Assembly (NCBI RefSeq): GCF_000412695.1
Contig: NC_021499.1
Coordinates: 3,224,001 to 3,288,000, forward strand
DNA: 64,000 bases
DNA from: Pseudomonas resinovorans NBRC 106553
GTDB lineage: Bacteria > Pseudomonadota > Gammaproteobacteria > Pseudomonadales > Pseudomonadaceae
Direction of reading: 5' to 3'
The notes below the pieces were generated by a model that was not told where the DNA came from, ran no database searches, and worked only from the letters and a program-made list of their open reading frames with translations. This document shows, piece by piece, positions 58,603 through 64,000 of the stretch. The translations under genes and the position numbers were made by a program. How positions within the stretch are numbered: position 1 is the stretch's first letter; each line of letters begins with the position of its first letter.

Positions 58603-59466
58603 TCAACTGTCCTGCCGATGCAGTTGGGTGTGCTGGTCGAAGGCCTGGTAGCGGGACTGCCGGTCGCGCAGGACCTTGATCATGGCGAACTCGGGGTCGC
58701 GGGCCAGGAACATCCGCCCGCCGTTGGCCACCAGGTGATCCAGCAGCCGTTCCTTTTCGTCGATCAGGCTCTCCGGATTGCGATCGAGCGCCGTGGTCAG
58801 GTCCAGCCTGAGCCAGTGCACGGCGGGTACCAGGTCGCCGGCGAAGACGATGGGGCCGCCGGGCATGTCGATTTCCGGCAGCAACTGGCCCGGGGTGTAG
58901 CCATCGCTGACGTGGAAGCGCCAGCCGGCACCCAGCAGCTCGCTGCCCTGCTCGTCGAGCAGCTTGAGCCGGCCGCTGCCTTCCAGTTGGCGGATGATCT
59001 GCGGCACGAACAGCCCCCGGTCCCTTGGATGGGGATGCCGGGCGCGCAGCCAATGGCGGCGACCGGTCAGGTAGCGTGCGGTCGGGAACAGCAGTCGGGG
59101 GGTGTTGCCTTCGTGGATCGCGTCCTGCACGTCCTGGGGCAGCACCGCATGCAGATGGGTCAGCACCACGGCGTGGATCTGCCCTTCCCCCAGGCCGTGC
59201 TCGGCCAGGCTGTCCAGCAGCCCCGCCGCATGGCGCTGGCAGCGACAGGTGCGCGGTGGCGGCGCCAGGAGCGCGTCGGTGCCGGCCATGACCAGGATGT
59301 TCATGCCGTCCTGCTGGACCAGCAGCACACGGCTGGCCGTTTCCACCTGGTTGTCGTGGTTGGGGCGCATCCACTCGATCCAGGCCCGTCGGGGTGTGCT
59401 GCCGAACAGCGTGCCACCGTCGATCTTGCGAGTTCTGCCTGCCAATGTGGAAATACTGCGGTTCAC
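58603..59466 (-). CDS. degenerate metallo-beta-lactamase-fold protein
   Basis: A 287-residue MBL-fold protein whose metal site is largely lost. The expected HxHxDH reads HLHAVL (His104, His106, then Val108 and Leu109 in place of Asp-His). The early Asp-Thr-Gly reads MAGTD, and the HTPG histidine reads GYTPGQ. The GDL aspartate remains. The rest follows the lactonase-like pattern IDGGTLFGSTPRRAW. I start at the GTG at 59466, with AGAGAGG eight bases upstream; the ATG at 59499 is an alternative. Hydrolytic activity is doubtful. A binding or regulatory role, or ongoing decay, is possible. The frame is intact. Confidence 0.78.
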   Translation of the reverse strand: MNRSISTLAGRTRKIDGGTLFGSTPRRAWIEWMRPNHDNQVETASRVLLVQQDGMNILVMAGTDALLAPPPRTCRCQRHAAGLLDSLAEHGLGEGQIHAVVLTHLHAVLPQDVQDAIHEGNTPRLLFPTARYLTGRRHWLRARHPHPRDRGLFVPQIIRQLEGSGRLKLLDEQGSELLGAGWRFHVSDGYTPGQLLPEIDMPGGPIVFAGDLVPAVHWLRLDLTTALDRNPESLIDEKERLLDHLVANGGRMFLARDPEFAMIKVLRDRQSRYQAFDQHTQLHRQDS

Positions 59467-60130
59467 GACATTCACCTCTCTGAACTTACCCCGTCGCATG
59501 CGGTGCGACGGAGCCCAATGGGCAGGGGTAGCGTATTCAGACGCCGTACGTTCTCACCCACCCACGAGGGGTGGGTGGCGACGGTAGGTTGGGTCGGGCG
59601 GCGCTCCGCAGAGCGCAGCGAAACCCAACAACGCAGCCTCAACCGCCTGTCACCTGACCGAGATCGATGGGGCCGGAATTCGGTTGTGGTTTGGGGGGGT
59701 CGGCGCGGGCTGGGGGGCGGTTGTGGTTTGGGGGGCCGGCGCGGGTTGGGGCAACGGGCCTGCGGCCCTTCGCGAATGAATTCGCTCCTACATCAAGCCG
59801 GCCGTGCCACATGGGGCGGCGAGCTCGTTTCGGTGTGCCAGCATCGGACCTTGCCTACCCGGTAACCGCATTGCCGTCCTACAAGGGGGTTGGGCAGCAT
59901 CCGCTCCGTCGTGGCTTCGGTCATGACCTGGGTGTGGAAACCCGGACAACGTCGAACGTGCACCTCGCCATAGCAAGGCCCTGCCTTGGCTGTCTATGGC
60001 GGATCGTGCGAGGCGGGCTTATGCCCGGCCGGGTCGATGTTGCCGGTTTTCCACCCTCGCACGGTCCGCCACCCAAGATCTGGAAGTTACCGGTGGCGGG
60101 TTCCCCACTCTCGAAATGGATGGACCCGCG
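59467..60130. other. gene-free region with repeats
   Basis: This 664-bp gap holds a diverged GTAGGTTGGGTCGGG...GCGAAACCCAAC element (59584-59632), the G-rich 37-bp repeat (59681-59755), a GCGAATGAATTCGCTCCTAC element near 59771-59791 and the BRO-N promoter region. No RNA gene or convincing coding frame is seen. Confidence 0.6.
59681..59755 (+). repeat. G-rich tandem repeat, 37-bp period
   Basis: CGGTTGTGGTTTGGGGGG and the following sequence recur at 59681 and 59718. Each copy has three or more runs of at least three G, so the plus strand could form a G-quadruplex. Confidence 0.75.
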
Positions 60131-60472
60131 ATGAACAACACCTGCTACATCCCCCGCACCTACCTGCGTCACCACCGCCAGTTGCGCGCCCTGCTGATCG
60201 GCCATGAAGCCTGGTTCAGCGCCCAGGACCTGTCGCGCCTGCTCAGCTGCCACTTCAGCGCCCGCCTCCCCTCCATGCTCGATGCGGACCAGAGCCGGCG
60301 GGAACAGCTGCGCGACGCCAATGGCCAGTTCGCCGAGGAGCTGCTGCTGAGCGAGTCCGGCGTCTACCACCTGCTGAGCGTGCAGTTCTACCACCCGGAA
60401 AACCGCAACCTCAGGCAGTGGCTCACCCACGAGGTGGTGGCCGACCTGCGCGGCATGGGCCAAGCGGCCTGA
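60131..60472 (+). CDS. BRO-N/antirepressor-like small protein
   Basis: A 113-residue protein with a BRO-N-type fold (MNNTCYIPRTYLRHHRQLRALLIGHEAWFSAQDL..., ending LRQWLTHEVVADLRG). The pattern of a YIPR...RLRALLI start and a WLTHEVV end matches short Pseudomonas BRO-N/antirepressor-like proteins annotated in bacterial chromosomes. Full phage antirepressors carry an additional C-terminal domain, which is absent here. No other phage genes are near, so this is probably a domesticated or orphan gene. It ends just before a bidirectional terminator. DNA binding is expected from the family; the target is unknown. Confidence 0.85.
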   Translation: MNNTCYIPRTYLRHHRQLRALLIGHEAWFSAQDLSRLLSCHFSARLPSMLDADQSRREQLRDANGQFAEELLLSESGVYHLLSVQFYHPENRNLRQWLTHEVVADLRGMGQAA

Positions 60473-60480
60473 GACGAAAA

Positions 60481-60519
60481 CGGCGGCCCGGGCTTGCGTG
60501 CCCGGGCCGCCGGTTTTTC
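60481..60519. terminator. bidirectional intrinsic terminator
   Basis: CGGCGGCCCGGGC/GCCCGGGCCGCCG is a 13-bp perfect stem followed by GTTTTTCTT on the plus strand and by TTTTCG on the minus strand. It separates the BRO-N and autotransporter genes. Confidence 0.95.
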
Positions 60520-60526
60520 TTGCCGC

Positions 60527-64000
<3,474 letters not shown>

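Noticed and set aside
60131..60472. Prophage
   Set aside because: No integrase, capsid, tail or lysis gene is near; only the single BRO-N gene resembles phage sequence.

Overview
The window is high-GC, gene-dense DNA that reads as an environmental Pseudomonas-type gammaproteobacterium. The signs are paired DUF1302/DUF1329 genes, a WS/DGAT acyltransferase, tandem DUF1254 proteins, a MalT-like LuxR regulator, a Pseudomonas-style BRO-N gene and many short palindromic intergenic repeats. The genus is an inference from gene content and repeat style; no rRNA or tRNA gene is present. Forty-four genes are called; two run off the window ends.

Layout. 1-2.8 kb: the end of a cytochrome oxidase subunit I+III fusion and a small membrane protein. 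2.8-6.8 kb: a metallo-beta-lactamase hydrolase, divergent from a 3-hydroxyacyl-CoA dehydrogenase and an acyl-CoA dehydrogenase. 6.8-7.9 kb: a nested inverted-repeat block with no gene. 7.9-14.0 kb (minus): a seven-gene set of SCP2-type thiolase, two MaoC-fold proteins, SDR, DUF2889 and two secreted DUF1254 proteins. 14.3-17.6 kb: the first DUF1302-DUF1329 pair, then an array of 136-bp repeats. 18.2-22.4 kb: iron alcohol dehydrogenase, alpha/beta hydrolase and wax-ester synthase. 22.7-29.9 kb (minus): acyl-CoA synthetase, a thiolase homologue lacking its catalytic residues, an MFE-2-like SDR-MaoC fusion and two acyl-CoA dehydrogenases. 30.5-33.2 kb: a MalT-like LuxR regulator. 33.4-40.7 kb: two more acyl-CoA dehydrogenases, a FadB-type fusion, a thiolase and an SDR. 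40.9-44.9 kb (minus): LuxE-like, LuxC-like and zinc alcohol dehydrogenase genes. 45.1-47.8 kb (minus): an SdsA-type alkylsulfatase and a TetR regulator. 48.1-58.5 kb: MFS transporter, Tat-exported flavin amine oxidase, AraC regulator, sulfatase, cytochrome c, the second DUF1302-DUF1329 pair and a thioesterase. 58.6-64 kb: a degenerate MBL protein, a BRO-N protein and the C-terminal part of an autotransporter.

Taken together the window looks like a catabolic island for hydrophobic, acyl-like substrates, possibly branched, cyclic, sulfated or amine-bearing. DUF1302/DUF1329 would act at the envelope, sulfatases and oxidases would unmask the substrate, and several full beta-oxidation sets would degrade it. 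LuxC/LuxE, alcohol dehydrogenase and WS/DGAT could form a reductive branch to alcohols and wax esters. The substrate cannot be read from sequence.

The most notable observation is a shared cis element in the 49-54 kb block. The regions upstream of the amine oxidase, the sulfatase and the cytochrome c-DUF1302-DUF1329 operon carry matching series of TGGC-type half-sites spaced 10, 11 and 10 bp. An AraC-family gene lies in the middle of these targets. This suggests a small, self-contained regulon whose substrate is unknown.
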